The notes under the pieces were generated by a model. The model was not told the origin of the DNA. It ran no database searches and was given only the letters and a program-made list of their open reading frames with translations. Of a DNA stretch of 64,000 bases, positions 57,392 through 64,000 are shown piece after piece; the stretch's first letter is position 1, and the number at the start of each line of letters is the position of its first letter. Both the position numbers and the translations under genes were made by a program. Source of the DNA: Couchioplanes caeruleus. Its GTDB lineage: Bacteria; Actinomycetota; Actinomycetes; Mycobacteriales; Micromonosporaceae. Location: the NCBI RefSeq assembly GCF_023499255.1, contig NZ_CP092183.1, positions 6,258,501 to 6,322,500 on the forward strand, in the 5' to 3' direction.

Positions 57392-59188
57392 TCACCCGGC
57401 AGGGTGAACGATATCCCGGACGTCCCACAGCGCCACGCCCCCGACCTGCTGCGGAGCCCGTCCGAGCAGCCCCGTGACGATCGTCTCCAACAGGTCGGCA
57501 TTCGGCGCGTCGGGTGTCAGCACGACAACCGCGGCCCGCCAGTAGGTCAGATCGGCGACCGCGGCCGCCCGGTCGGCGTCCGTCAGCACCGGCATCTGAC
57601 CGTACGCCCCCGCGATGCGCAGCAGGTCGGAGGTGGGCCGCGGCGCCGCGTTCCACGACCCGGTCCGGTTCCCCGGCGGGTTCGCCGGTCCCATGAAGTA
57701 CCCGCGCGGCGTCTTGTATCCCTGGCCGGACAGGGCGAACCACCGCATCCCGGTGCGCCCGGTGGTCACCTCGGGCATCGGCACGGTCACCAGCGTGCGA
57801 TCGGCCGGCACGTACGGCTCCCACATCCGCTGCGCGATGAACGGCGGCAGCGGCGCGGCCTCGACGGTCGGCAGCGGCTTGGGCAGCACCGGTACGACGG
57901 CGAGCGCCATGCCGACCCAGAACGCCACCCGCCGGCGGTGCGGGAGCATCCCGGCCCGGTCGGCGGCGAGCGCGATGATCACGCCGATGACCGTGGCGGG
58001 CACCATCGCGAACCGGGTCACGCTGACCAGGTCGATCACGGGCACGTGCGCGATCAGCGCGAACGGCAGCGGGATCCCGGTGTCGTGCCCGGCGACGCGC
58101 AGCTCGGGGCCCATCGACATGAGCAGCAGGACCACGCCGGCGACGAAGGCGGCGCGCGCGGCCGCGTGGTGCCACAGCATCCGCATCGACACCACGAGCA
58201 TCACCAGCATCGGTACGCCCCAGAAGGTGTTCTCCTCGGTGGGGCTGACGGTCAGCTCACGTGCGAGCGCCACGTTGCCGGCGAGCGACTGGCGGGCGTA
58301 CGCGCCCAGCGACAGCAGATCGGTGACGAACTGCCCCGGCTCGAACGGCTGCCCGTGGTAGCTCTGCGGCCCGGCGAACTGCCACCACAGCGGGTACGCG
58401 AGCACCGCCAGCGAGGCGCCGGCCGCCACCGCCAGCCCCGCGCCGAACCGGCGTGCCACCTGCCGCGCCGCGGGGAAGTCGAAGCAGGCGTACGCGACCA
58501 CGAACACGAACAGGGTCAGCGCGGTGAAGAGCAGACTCTCCTCGTTGATGAACACCTGCAGCACGATGAGCAGGGCCAGGATCAGCCCGCCGCGTACGGC
58601 CCGGCCGGGCTCGCGCAGCCGCAGCACCTGCAAGACGATGAACGGCACGACGAACTCGGCGACGAAGTTCACGTGCCCGCTTGCGTGCGACACCATCGCC
58701 GGGGCGAACCCGCACCACAGGCCGCCGAGCCAGGCGGCGGTCCGGCTGCGGACGAGGTGCCGGGAGAGCACCCACCACCAGGCGCCCGCCGTCCCGGCCA
58801 GGCCGAGTGTGATCAGCACGACGACGGTGAACCCGACGCCGAGGAAGTGGGTGAGCGGGGCCAGCGGCAGGCTCAATGCGAGCACCGCCGTCTGGGCCAT
58901 CATGTTGACGCCGTCGGGCACGTTGAATCGGTCGGTGAAGAACGGGTTCTGCCCGTGGAAGACGACGCGCTCGCCGTGCGTGAGCAGCACCATGAAGAAG
59001 CCGTGGTCGTCGTCGTTCGACGACAGCACGCGCCCGTTGGGGTCGGTCCAGAGCTGGATCGTCACGAGCACGGCGAGGGCCAGGTAGCTCAGCAGTCCCC
59101 AGAGCCCGCTGCGGTCGCGAGGCCGCGGGGCCGCGGGCTCGACGACATCCGGCTGGCCGGCGACGACCTGTTCCTCTACCGCGGGCAT
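57392..59188 (-). CDS. Large polytopic membrane protein, possibly a GT-C-like glycosyltransferase
   Basis: 598 residues from ATG 59188; an upstream in-frame frame to 59398 lies antisense in rsgA and is not protein-like. About 11-12 membrane helices occupy residues 30-450, then an extracytoplasmic C-terminal domain of about 150 residues. The first loop carries NDDDHGFF, an acidic motif in the place where GT-C transferases keep catalytic aspartates, and YHGQPFEPGQFVTDLLSLG follows later. The order matches lipid-linked sugar transferases in general, but no family is certain. It is downstream of rsgA on the same strand (25 nt). Confidence 0.7.
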   Translation of the reverse strand: MPAVEEQVVAGQPDVVEPAAPRPRDRSGLWGLLSYLALAVLVTIQLWTDPNGRVLSSNDDDHGFFMVLLTHGERVVFHGQNPFFTDRFNVPDGVNMMAQTAVLALSLPLAPLTHFLGVGFTVVVLITLGLAGTAGAWWWVLSRHLVRSRTAAWLGGLWCGFAPAMVSHASGHVNFVAEFVVPFIVLQVLRLREPGRAVRGGLILALLIVLQVFINEESLLFTALTLFVFVVAYACFDFPAARQVARRFGAGLAVAAGASLAVLAYPLWWQFAGPQSYHGQPFEPGQFVTDLLSLGAYARQSLAGNVALARELTVSPTEENTFWGVPMLVMLVVSMRMLWHHAAARAAFVAGVVLLLMSMGPELRVAGHDTGIPLPFALIAHVPVIDLVSVTRFAMVPATVIGVIIALAADRAGMLPHRRRVAFWVGMALAVVPVLPKPLPTVEAAPLPPFIAQRMWEPYVPADRTLVTVPMPEVTTGRTGMRWFALSGQGYKTPRGYFMGPANPPGNRTGSWNAAPRPTSDLLRIAGAYGQMPVLTDADRAAAVADLTYWRAAVVVLTPDAPNADLLETIVTGLLGRAPQQVGGVALWDVRDIVHPAG

Positions 59189-59213
59189 CGGTGCATTCTG
59201 CCAGAGCCGTGAG

Positions 59214-60254
59214 TCAGCGCCGCGGCCTGCGCCTGCCCGGCCCGGCCGTCCCGGCGAGCCGCGCGGCCCGCCGGCCGCTCTCCACGGCGACCTCCCGGTG
59301 CAGCTTGCGCCAGTTCTCGAGGCGTCGCGGCGGCAACGAGCCGTCGGCGAGCGCGGCTTCCACCGCGCAACCGGGCTCGCCGTCGTGACCGCAATCACCG
59401 AACCGGCACTGGGTGGCCAGCCCGGCCACGTCCGCGAAGGCGCGGTCCAGTCCCTCGTCCGTGTCGAGCAGGCCGACCCCCCGGATGCCGGGGGTGTCCA
59501 GGACTGCGCCGCCGCCGGGGATCAGGACGAGACTGCGGTACGCGGTCGTGTGCCGCCCCTTGCCGTCGACGTTGCGGATCTCCTGTACGGGCATCACGTC
59601 CGTGCCGGCCAGCGCGTTGACGAGGGTGGACTTGCCGGCGCCGGACCGGCCCAGCAGCGCGAGCGTGCGTCCCGGCGTGACGAGCTCCCGCACCTCGTTG
59701 AGCCCGTGCCCCTCGTGAACGCTGATCGCCAGGACCCGTACATCTGGCGCAAGCTCACTGAGCTGGCGCGCGATCGCTTGCGGGACCCGCGCGGTGTCGC
59801 TCTTCGTCAGCACGACCACCGGTTGCGCGCCGGACTCCCACGCGAGGGCGAGCAGGCGCTCGACCCGCGCGGCGTCAGGTGCAGGATGCATGGGCTCGAC
59901 GACCGCGACGGTGTCCATGTTGGCGGCCAGCACCTGGCCGGTGGAGTCCTTGTCGGCGGTACGGCGGATCAGCGCGGTGCGCCGCGGCAGCACGACCTCC
60001 ACCGTCGTACGGCGATCGGGCCAGCGACGCAGGACCACCCAGTCCCCGGCGCACGGAAGGTTCGCCGGGTCGCCCGCGGCACCGAGCAGAACGGTGCCGG
60101 ACAGGCTTGCCCGGTGCACACCGTCGGCGGCGAGCACGGTACAGACCCCGCGGTCGGCCCGCAGCACGCGGCCGGCCGTCGCGTCGGGACGGTCGAAGGA
60201 GCGGTACGCGGAAGCCAGCGTCGCGTCCCAGCCCAGCGCGGACAGGTCAGACAT
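59214..60254 (-). CDS. rsgA: Ribosome small-subunit GTPase RsgA
   Basis: 346 residues from ATG 60254 (AGGAGGTG lies 8 nt upstream; a GTG two codons earlier is possible). OB-fold first, then circularly permuted GTPase motifs: G4 VVLTKSD before G1 GRSGAGKSTLVNAL and G3 DTPGIRG. The C-terminal zinc knuckle has CRFGDCGHDGEPGC. RsgA checks late 30S subunit maturation. The C-terminus ends in a basic Arg-rich tail. Confidence 0.95.
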   Translation of the reverse strand: MSDLSALGWDATLASAYRSFDRPDATAGRVLRADRGVCTVLAADGVHRASLSGTVLLGAAGDPANLPCAGDWVVLRRWPDRRTTVEVVLPRRTALIRRTADKDSTGQVLAANMDTVAVVEPMHPAPDAARVERLLALAWESGAQPVVVLTKSDTARVPQAIARQLSELAPDVRVLAISVHEGHGLNEVRELVTPGRTLALLGRSGAGKSTLVNALAGTDVMPVQEIRNVDGKGRHTTAYRSLVLIPGGGAVLDTPGIRGVGLLDTDEGLDRAFADVAGLATQCRFGDCGHDGEPGCAVEAALADGSLPPRRLENWRKLHREVAVESGRRAARLAGTAGPGRRRPRR

Positions 60255-60332
60255 GGACACCCCACCTCCTCGCAGGTCCTGTCGACGTGTTGCACAGACC
60301 GTACGAGCGGCGTCACCGCCAGGGGAAGCGAA

Positions 60333-60947
60333 TTAGGACCCGCCGATGCCGTGCCGCAGCTGGTCGAAGGCGCGGTCCGCGTCGGCGACCGCCTCGGGGT
60401 GCACGTCGCGTGCGGTCCTCCCGCCGGCGATCTTCTGCCAGTTGGCCCGGGCGAGGACACGCCGCACCGCGATCACCTGGGCGGCCTGCAGCCGGGCCGC
60501 GACACCCTCACCGAGGGCGGCGGCGAGGGCAGCCTCGTCGTCGAGCTGGTACTGCGTCAGCCGTCCCGCCAGGCCGGGCGTGCCGAACACCAGCCGGTGG
60601 AACGCCACCACCTCGGGGTGGTCGTTGAGGCCGGTGACCGGCTCGAAGCGATCGAGACCGTCCCGGAAGTGCCGGTGCAGCGCGGTGAGCGGCGCGGTGT
60701 CCGGTGGACGGTCGCGCACCACGCCCGCGGCCTCACCGTTGTGGTCCGCGAAGCGGTGCAGGACCAGGTCCTCCTTGGTGGCGAAGTAGCGGAACAGGGT
60801 CGGTTTCGACACCTCGGCCGTCGCGGCGATGTCGGACACCGACACCTGGTCGAACCCGCGCGCGAGGAAGAGCGAGATGGCCGCGTCGGCGATCGCATCC
60901 CGGGTCCGTTCCTTCTTGCGGGCGCGCAGCCCCGCCGGCTCGGTCAC
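60333..60947 (-). CDS. TetR-family regulator divergent from an NmrA-like gene
   Basis: 204 residues. N-terminal HTH: RTRDAIADAAISLFLARGFD then QVSVSDIAATAEVSKPTLFRYF; the C-terminal MftR-like helical domain (about 100-200) is typical. It is transcribed away from the NAD(P)-binding protein at 61011, and the 63-nt gap contains a perfect 11-bp inverted repeat. It probably represses both genes. Confidence 0.92.
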   Translation of the reverse strand: MTEPAGLRARKKERTRDAIADAAISLFLARGFDQVSVSDIAATAEVSKPTLFRYFATKEDLVLHRFADHNGEAAGVVRDRPPDTAPLTALHRHFRDGLDRFEPVTGLNDHPEVVAFHRLVFGTPGLAGRLTQYQLDDEAALAAALGEGVAARLQAAQVIAVRRVLARANWQKIAGGRTARDVHPEAVADADRAFDQLRHGIGGS

Positions 60948-60965
60948 CCCGACAAGGTAACATTA

Positions 60966-60995
60966 GTTACTCGGTTGCTTTTTTAACCGAGTAAC
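60966..60995. promoter_or_regulatory. Perfect inverted repeat, probable TetR operator
   Basis: GTTACTCGGTT (60966-60976) and AACCGAGTAAC (60985-60995) are perfect 11-bp inverted halves around GCTTTTTT. On the plus strand TTGCTT (60975) and TTCAAT (60998) are 17 nt apart; on the minus strand TAATGT (60965-60960) fits a -10. The palindrome would cover both promoters. Confidence 0.8.
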
Positions 60996-61010
60996 GGTTC
61001 AATCGCTGCC

Positions 61011-61913
61011 ATGACTTCTGATCACTTCCCGGTGCTGGTCACCGGCGCGACCGGACGAGTGGGACGCGCCGTGACCGGTCTGCTGATCGATGCGAGCGTG
61101 CCGGTACGTGCCCTCGTGCGCCGCCACCCGGACCCGGCGGAGGCGTTGCCGGCCGAGGTCGAGATCGTGACCGGCGACCTCACGGTGCCGGATTCGCTCG
61201 ACAAGGCCCTGTACGGCGCCGGCTCGGTCTTCCTGGTGTGGACCGCCCCGCCACAGACCGCGCCTGCCGTCATCGATCGGCTGGCCCGCCACACGCGCCG
61301 GGTCGTCCACCTGTCCGCACCGCACCGGACGCCGCATCCGTTCTTCCAGCAACCGAACCCGATGGCGGCGATGCACGCCGGGATCGAGCGGCTCATCGCG
61401 GCCGCCGGGCTCGAGTCGACGATCGTGCGGCCGGGGATGTTCGCGTCGAACGCGCTGCTCTGGTGGGCGGACGCCATCCGCGGCGGGGACGTGGTCCGGT
61501 GGCCGTACGGCGCGGCCGAGACGGCGCCGGTCGACGATCGCGACGTCGCCGAGGTCGTCGCGCGGTGCCTGTCCGAGGACGGGCACGCCGGCAGTGACTA
61601 CGTCCTGACCGGCCCGGAGTCGCTCAGCCAGGCGGACCAGGTACGCATCATCGGCGAGGCGCTGGGCCGTCCGATCACGTTCGAGGACCTGCCGCCCGAC
61701 GACTTCCGGCGCCGGACCCCGGAAGCCGCGCGCCCCGCTGTGGACATGCTCCTCGCCGCGTGGAAAGCCACGACGGGACACCCGGCGTACGTGACGTCCA
61801 CGGTGAGCGAAGTCCTGGGGAGGCCCGCGCGGACGTTCCGGCAGTGGGCGACCGACCACGCGACCGCCTTCGCCGACCCGGACGCCCGGCACCCACTAGG
61901 GTCGGGGACGTGA
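61011..61913 (+). CDS. NmrA-like NAD(P)-binding oxidoreductase/sensor
   Basis: 300 residues. Rossmann motif VLVTGATGRVGRAVTGLL at the start; IVRPGMFASNALLWW and the C-terminal segment EDLPPDDFRRRTPE fit the atypical extended SDR (NmrA/HSCARG) group, in which the Tyr-x3-Lys catalytic pair is usually absent, as here. Such proteins are quinone or NADPH-dependent reductases or redox sensors. It is under the probable control of the divergent TetR. The following gene begins at a GTGA overlap. Confidence 0.88.
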   Translation: MTSDHFPVLVTGATGRVGRAVTGLLIDASVPVRALVRRHPDPAEALPAEVEIVTGDLTVPDSLDKALYGAGSVFLVWTAPPQTAPAVIDRLARHTRRVVHLSAPHRTPHPFFQQPNPMAAMHAGIERLIAAAGLESTIVRPGMFASNALLWWADAIRGGDVVRWPYGAAETAPVDDRDVAEVVARCLSEDGHAGSDYVLTGPESLSQADQVRIIGEALGRPITFEDLPPDDFRRRTPEAARPAVDMLLAAWKATTGHPAYVTSTVSEVLGRPARTFRQWATDHATAFADPDARHPLGSGT

Positions 61914-62614
61914 CGATCGATCCGCTGGTGCTCATGACCGATGTCGACCAGGCGACGGAACGCCTGATCCGTACGGCCGAAGGCCTGGAGCCCGGCGCGG
62001 AGTCCGCGCCGTCCCGGCTGCCGGGCTGGACCACCGGTCACGTCCTGACCCACGTCGCCCGCAACGCCGACGCCTACACCAACCTGCTGACCTGGGCCCG
62101 CACCGGCGTGGAGACACCGCCGTACGCGACCCCGACCGCCCGCGCGGAGGGCATCGAGGCCGGATACCGGCGCCCCCTGGACGAGCAGATCGCGGACCTG
62201 CGCGAGTCGCACGAACGGTTCGCCGACGCGGCCGCGGCGATGCCTGCCGAGGCGTGGACTTTCCACCTGGCGGCGACCGGGCAGTCCGCCGCGGTGGTGC
62301 CGTGGGCGCGGCTGCGCGAGGTCGAGGTGCACCACGTCGACCTCGGCCTCGGCTACACCCCCGAGGACTGGTCGGACGCGTTCGCGCTGCGCCTGCTCCG
62401 CGAGATCGTCACCGGCGCCGGCGACACCCTGCCGCTGGTGCTGCGCCCGCACGGCCTCGACCACCCGCTCACGATCGGTACGGTCACCGACGCGACCCCG
62501 TCGATCGGTGGCCCCACCCGGTCCATCGCCGCGTGGCTCGCCGGCCGCGCCGACGGCTCGGACCTCACGATCTCCCCCGACGGCGAACTGCCGACTCCCC
62601 CGAAGTGGAAGTGA
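61910..62614 (+). CDS. Maleylpyruvate isomerase-family (DinB-like) enzyme
   Basis: 234 residues from GTG 61910 overlapping the upstream stop (GTGA). LPGWTTGHVLTHVARNADAY (about 42-61) and LREVEVHHVDLGLGY (about 138-152) hold the metal histidines of the mycothiol-dependent maleylpyruvate isomerase fold; a small C-terminal domain follows. Compared with the relative at 16158-16910 it is a different branch. Its likely metabolic partner is the MBL hydrolase gene that starts 2 nt after its stop. Confidence 0.87.
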   Translation: MTIDPLVLMTDVDQATERLIRTAEGLEPGAESAPSRLPGWTTGHVLTHVARNADAYTNLLTWARTGVETPPYATPTARAEGIEAGYRRPLDEQIADLRESHERFADAAAAMPAEAWTFHLAATGQSAAVVPWARLREVEVHHVDLGLGYTPEDWSDAFALRLLREIVTGAGDTLPLVLRPHGLDHPLTIGTVTDATPSIGGPTRSIAAWLAGRADGSDLTISPDGELPTPPKWK

Positions 62615-62616
62615 CG

Positions 62617-63270
62617 ATGACGTACACCGGCGACGTGAGCCGGGGTTCGGCCCCGGCGGTACGCGAGCTCAACGGCCTCACCGTGACGAAGGTGTCGGTC
62701 GGCCCGATGGACAACAACGCCTATCTGCTGCGCTGCGCGTCCGACGGCACGCAGGTCCTCATCGACGCGGCGAACGACGCCGGCACCCTGCTGCAGCTCA
62801 TCGGCGACGGCGGCCTGGCGGGCGTGGTGACCACCCACCAGCACGGCGACCACCACGGCGCCCTCGCCGAGGTGGTCGAGGCCACGGGCGCACGCTCGGT
62901 GGCCGGCGCCGACGACGCTGCGGGCATCCCCGTGGTCACCGACACGGTCCGCGACGGCGACACAGTCGCGGTCGGTGACTGCACGCTCGAGGTCATCCAC
63001 GTCGTCGGCCACACCCCGGGCAGCATCGTGCTGCTCTACCGCGAGCCGGGCGGCATCGCGCACCTGTTCACCGGCGACAGCCTGTTCCCGGGCGGCGTCG
63101 GCAACACCCGCGGGAACAGGAAGAACTTCGAGTCGCTGATCACCGACGTCGAGACGAAGCTGTTCGGCCGGCTGCCGGACGACACGTGGTTCTACCCCGG
63201 CCACGGCAAGGACTCGACGCTCGGCCGGGAACGCCCCCACCTGGCGGAGTGGCGCGCCCGCGGCTGGTGA
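62617..63270 (+). CDS. MBL-fold metallo-hydrolase
   Basis: 217 residues from ATG 62617. Metal ligands are His74, His76, Asp78 and His79 in TTHQHGDHHG, a further His in VVGHTPGS, Asp in FTGDSLFPGG and the final His in YPGHG. The glyoxalase II-like layout suggests a thioester hydrolase, perhaps of a mycothiol conjugate given its DinB-type partner; that is inference. It is convergent with the isochorismatase-like gene, 1 nt between stops. Confidence 0.93.
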   Translation: MTYTGDVSRGSAPAVRELNGLTVTKVSVGPMDNNAYLLRCASDGTQVLIDAANDAGTLLQLIGDGGLAGVVTTHQHGDHHGALAEVVEATGARSVAGADDAAGIPVVTDTVRDGDTVAVGDCTLEVIHVVGHTPGSIVLLYREPGGIAHLFTGDSLFPGGVGNTRGNRKNFESLITDVETKLFGRLPDDTWFYPGHGKDSTLGRERPHLAEWRARGW

Positions 63271-63271
63271 C

Positions 63272-63895
63272 TCAATTCCCGGCCAGGGCGCTCCTGACGG
63301 TGGCGGCCTCGGTGGGCAGGGAGAACATCGGATAGTCGTACGCGATCGCGTTGTCGTGTTCCTCCGCCGAGGTGGCCGCGACGCAGTCGGTCAGCGTGAT
63401 GACCCGGTAGCCGTTCTCGTAGGCGCTGCGCATCGTGGACTCGACGCAGCAGTTCGTGAGGAAACCGGCGAGGATCACGGTCCGGATGCCGCGGCTGCGC
63501 AGGATGAAGTCGAGGTTCGTGCTGGCGAACGTGTCCAGCCCGCGCTTGCCCTCGATGAGGATGTCCCCCTCGTCGGGCGTCAGCTCGTCGACGATCGCCG
63601 CGCCCCAGGTGCCCTTCACGAACGCGTTGCCGTCGACGACGCCCTTGAGGATCCCGTACGGATGCCGCGACAGCTCGGTGTACCCGGGCGCGAACGTGAT
63701 CGGCGCGTGCATGATCGTCACCCCGGCGGCCCGGGCGGCGTCGACGAGCGCGACCGTACGCGCGAGCATCCCCGTCTTCTCCATGACCGGGGCGACGGCC
63801 TGGTGCAGCACCCCTCCGTCCGAGGTGAACTCGTTCTGGAACTCGATGAGGACGATCGCGGTCGTCGCGGGGTCGAGGTGCAGCGTCTCGGACAT
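63272..63895 (-). CDS. Isochorismatase-family cysteine hydrolase
   Basis: 207 residues from ATG 63895, preceded by GGGAG 5 nt away; an in-frame start at 63934 lacks a site. The catalytic cysteine is Cys150 in TNCCVESTMRSAY, Lys117 in EGKRGLDTF is the second residue of the triad, and the acid is Glu18 in LIEFQNEF where most members have Asp. The Glu variant occurs in a known clade of the family. Substrate unknown; amidohydrolase or ring-opening reactions are possible. The remaining 63896-64000 shows no gene. Confidence 0.9.
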   Translation of the reverse strand: MSETLHLDPATTAIVLIEFQNEFTSDGGVLHQAVAPVMEKTGMLARTVALVDAARAAGVTIMHAPITFAPGYTELSRHPYGILKGVVDGNAFVKGTWGAAIVDELTPDEGDILIEGKRGLDTFASTNLDFILRSRGIRTVILAGFLTNCCVESTMRSAYENGYRVITLTDCVAATSAEEHDNAIAYDYPMFSLPTEAATVRSALAGN

Positions 63896-64000
63896 GCCCA
63901 CTCCCTGAATGCCTGTGCCGGGCGTCACACACACCCTAGGGCCGGCGGCGGGCGCGCGGAAAGTTCCCCGTACGCCATGTCACCGATCGGCTACGCCACG

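Noticed and set aside
59189..59398. Longer N-terminus for the polytopic membrane protein
   Set aside because: The extension is antisense-like within rsgA and Arg/Ala-rich; the ATG at 59188 begins a plausible acidic start before the first helix.

Overview
This window is a very GC-rich actinobacterial chromosome segment, most likely from a Micromonosporaceae member of the Actinoplanes type. The evidence is the gene content and order: a suf operon headed by sufR, a tkt-tal-(pgi-like)-zwf-opcA-pgl block, gap-pgk-tpiA-secG followed by rbpA, and whiA-yvcK-rapZ-uvrC-uvrA. Also supporting this are several mycothiol-type DinB enzymes, a Gbn-like HTH protein, an acVLRF1-type release factor, and an isolated fliQ (Actinoplanes-type bacteria make flagellated spores). 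I see no rRNA, tRNA, CRISPR array, prophage or insertion sequence.

Layout. 1-5.5 kb: the end of a secreted lectin-like protein, a secreted WAVG-repeat protein coupled to a large LuxR (LAL) regulator that appears broken by a 1-nt frameshift, and a stand-alone copy of a domain usually found at the C-terminus of large ATPase regulators. 5.7-13.6 kb: ABC exporter, crotonase, Gbn-like HTH, ABC-F ATPase, membrane zinc peptidase and LysE-type exporter, separated by long intergenic stretches full of degenerate short tandem repeats. 14-16.9 kb: histidine phosphatase, acVLRF1-like factor, AlkD-like glycosylase, DinB-type enzyme. 17-23.9 kb: a complete sufR-B-D-Rieske-C-S-U-T operon on the minus strand with a probable leaderless promoter. 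24-27 kb: the heme A pathway (ctaA, ctaB) around a small unknown gene. 27-35.4 kb: the oxidative and non-oxidative pentose phosphate operon, in which the gene in the PGI position keeps the PGI scaffold but has lost every active-site motif I can identify.

35.4-38.8 kb: accessory insert with orphan fliQ, an ECF sigma/membrane-protein pair with a duplicated gene start, a repeat-rich secreted protein, a GNAT enzyme and rbpA. 39-42.4 kb: gap-pgk-tpiA-secG with a strong terminator. 42.7-46.9 kb: a TetR/GH3 beta-glucosidase/MFS cassette lying between gap and whiA, which are usually neighbours. 47-57.3 kb: whiA, yvcK, rapZ, uvrC, a Rieske lipoprotein and uvrA. 57.4-64 kb: a large polytopic membrane protein, rsgA, a divergent TetR/NmrA-like pair with a perfect operator palindrome, a DinB enzyme, an MBL hydrolase and an isochorismatase-like hydrolase.

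Two themes run through the window. First, central carbon metabolism, Fe-S/heme supply and UvrABC repair are organised in conserved translationally coupled operons with frequent ATGA/GTGA overlaps. Second, gene ends and low-complexity segments have repeatedly been duplicated as short tandem repeats (16, 20, 21, 24, 27, 42 and about 87 bp units), in some cases copying stop codons or a start codon. A separate dispersed element, present twice just downstream of genes in the sense orientation, may be a structured 3' element.
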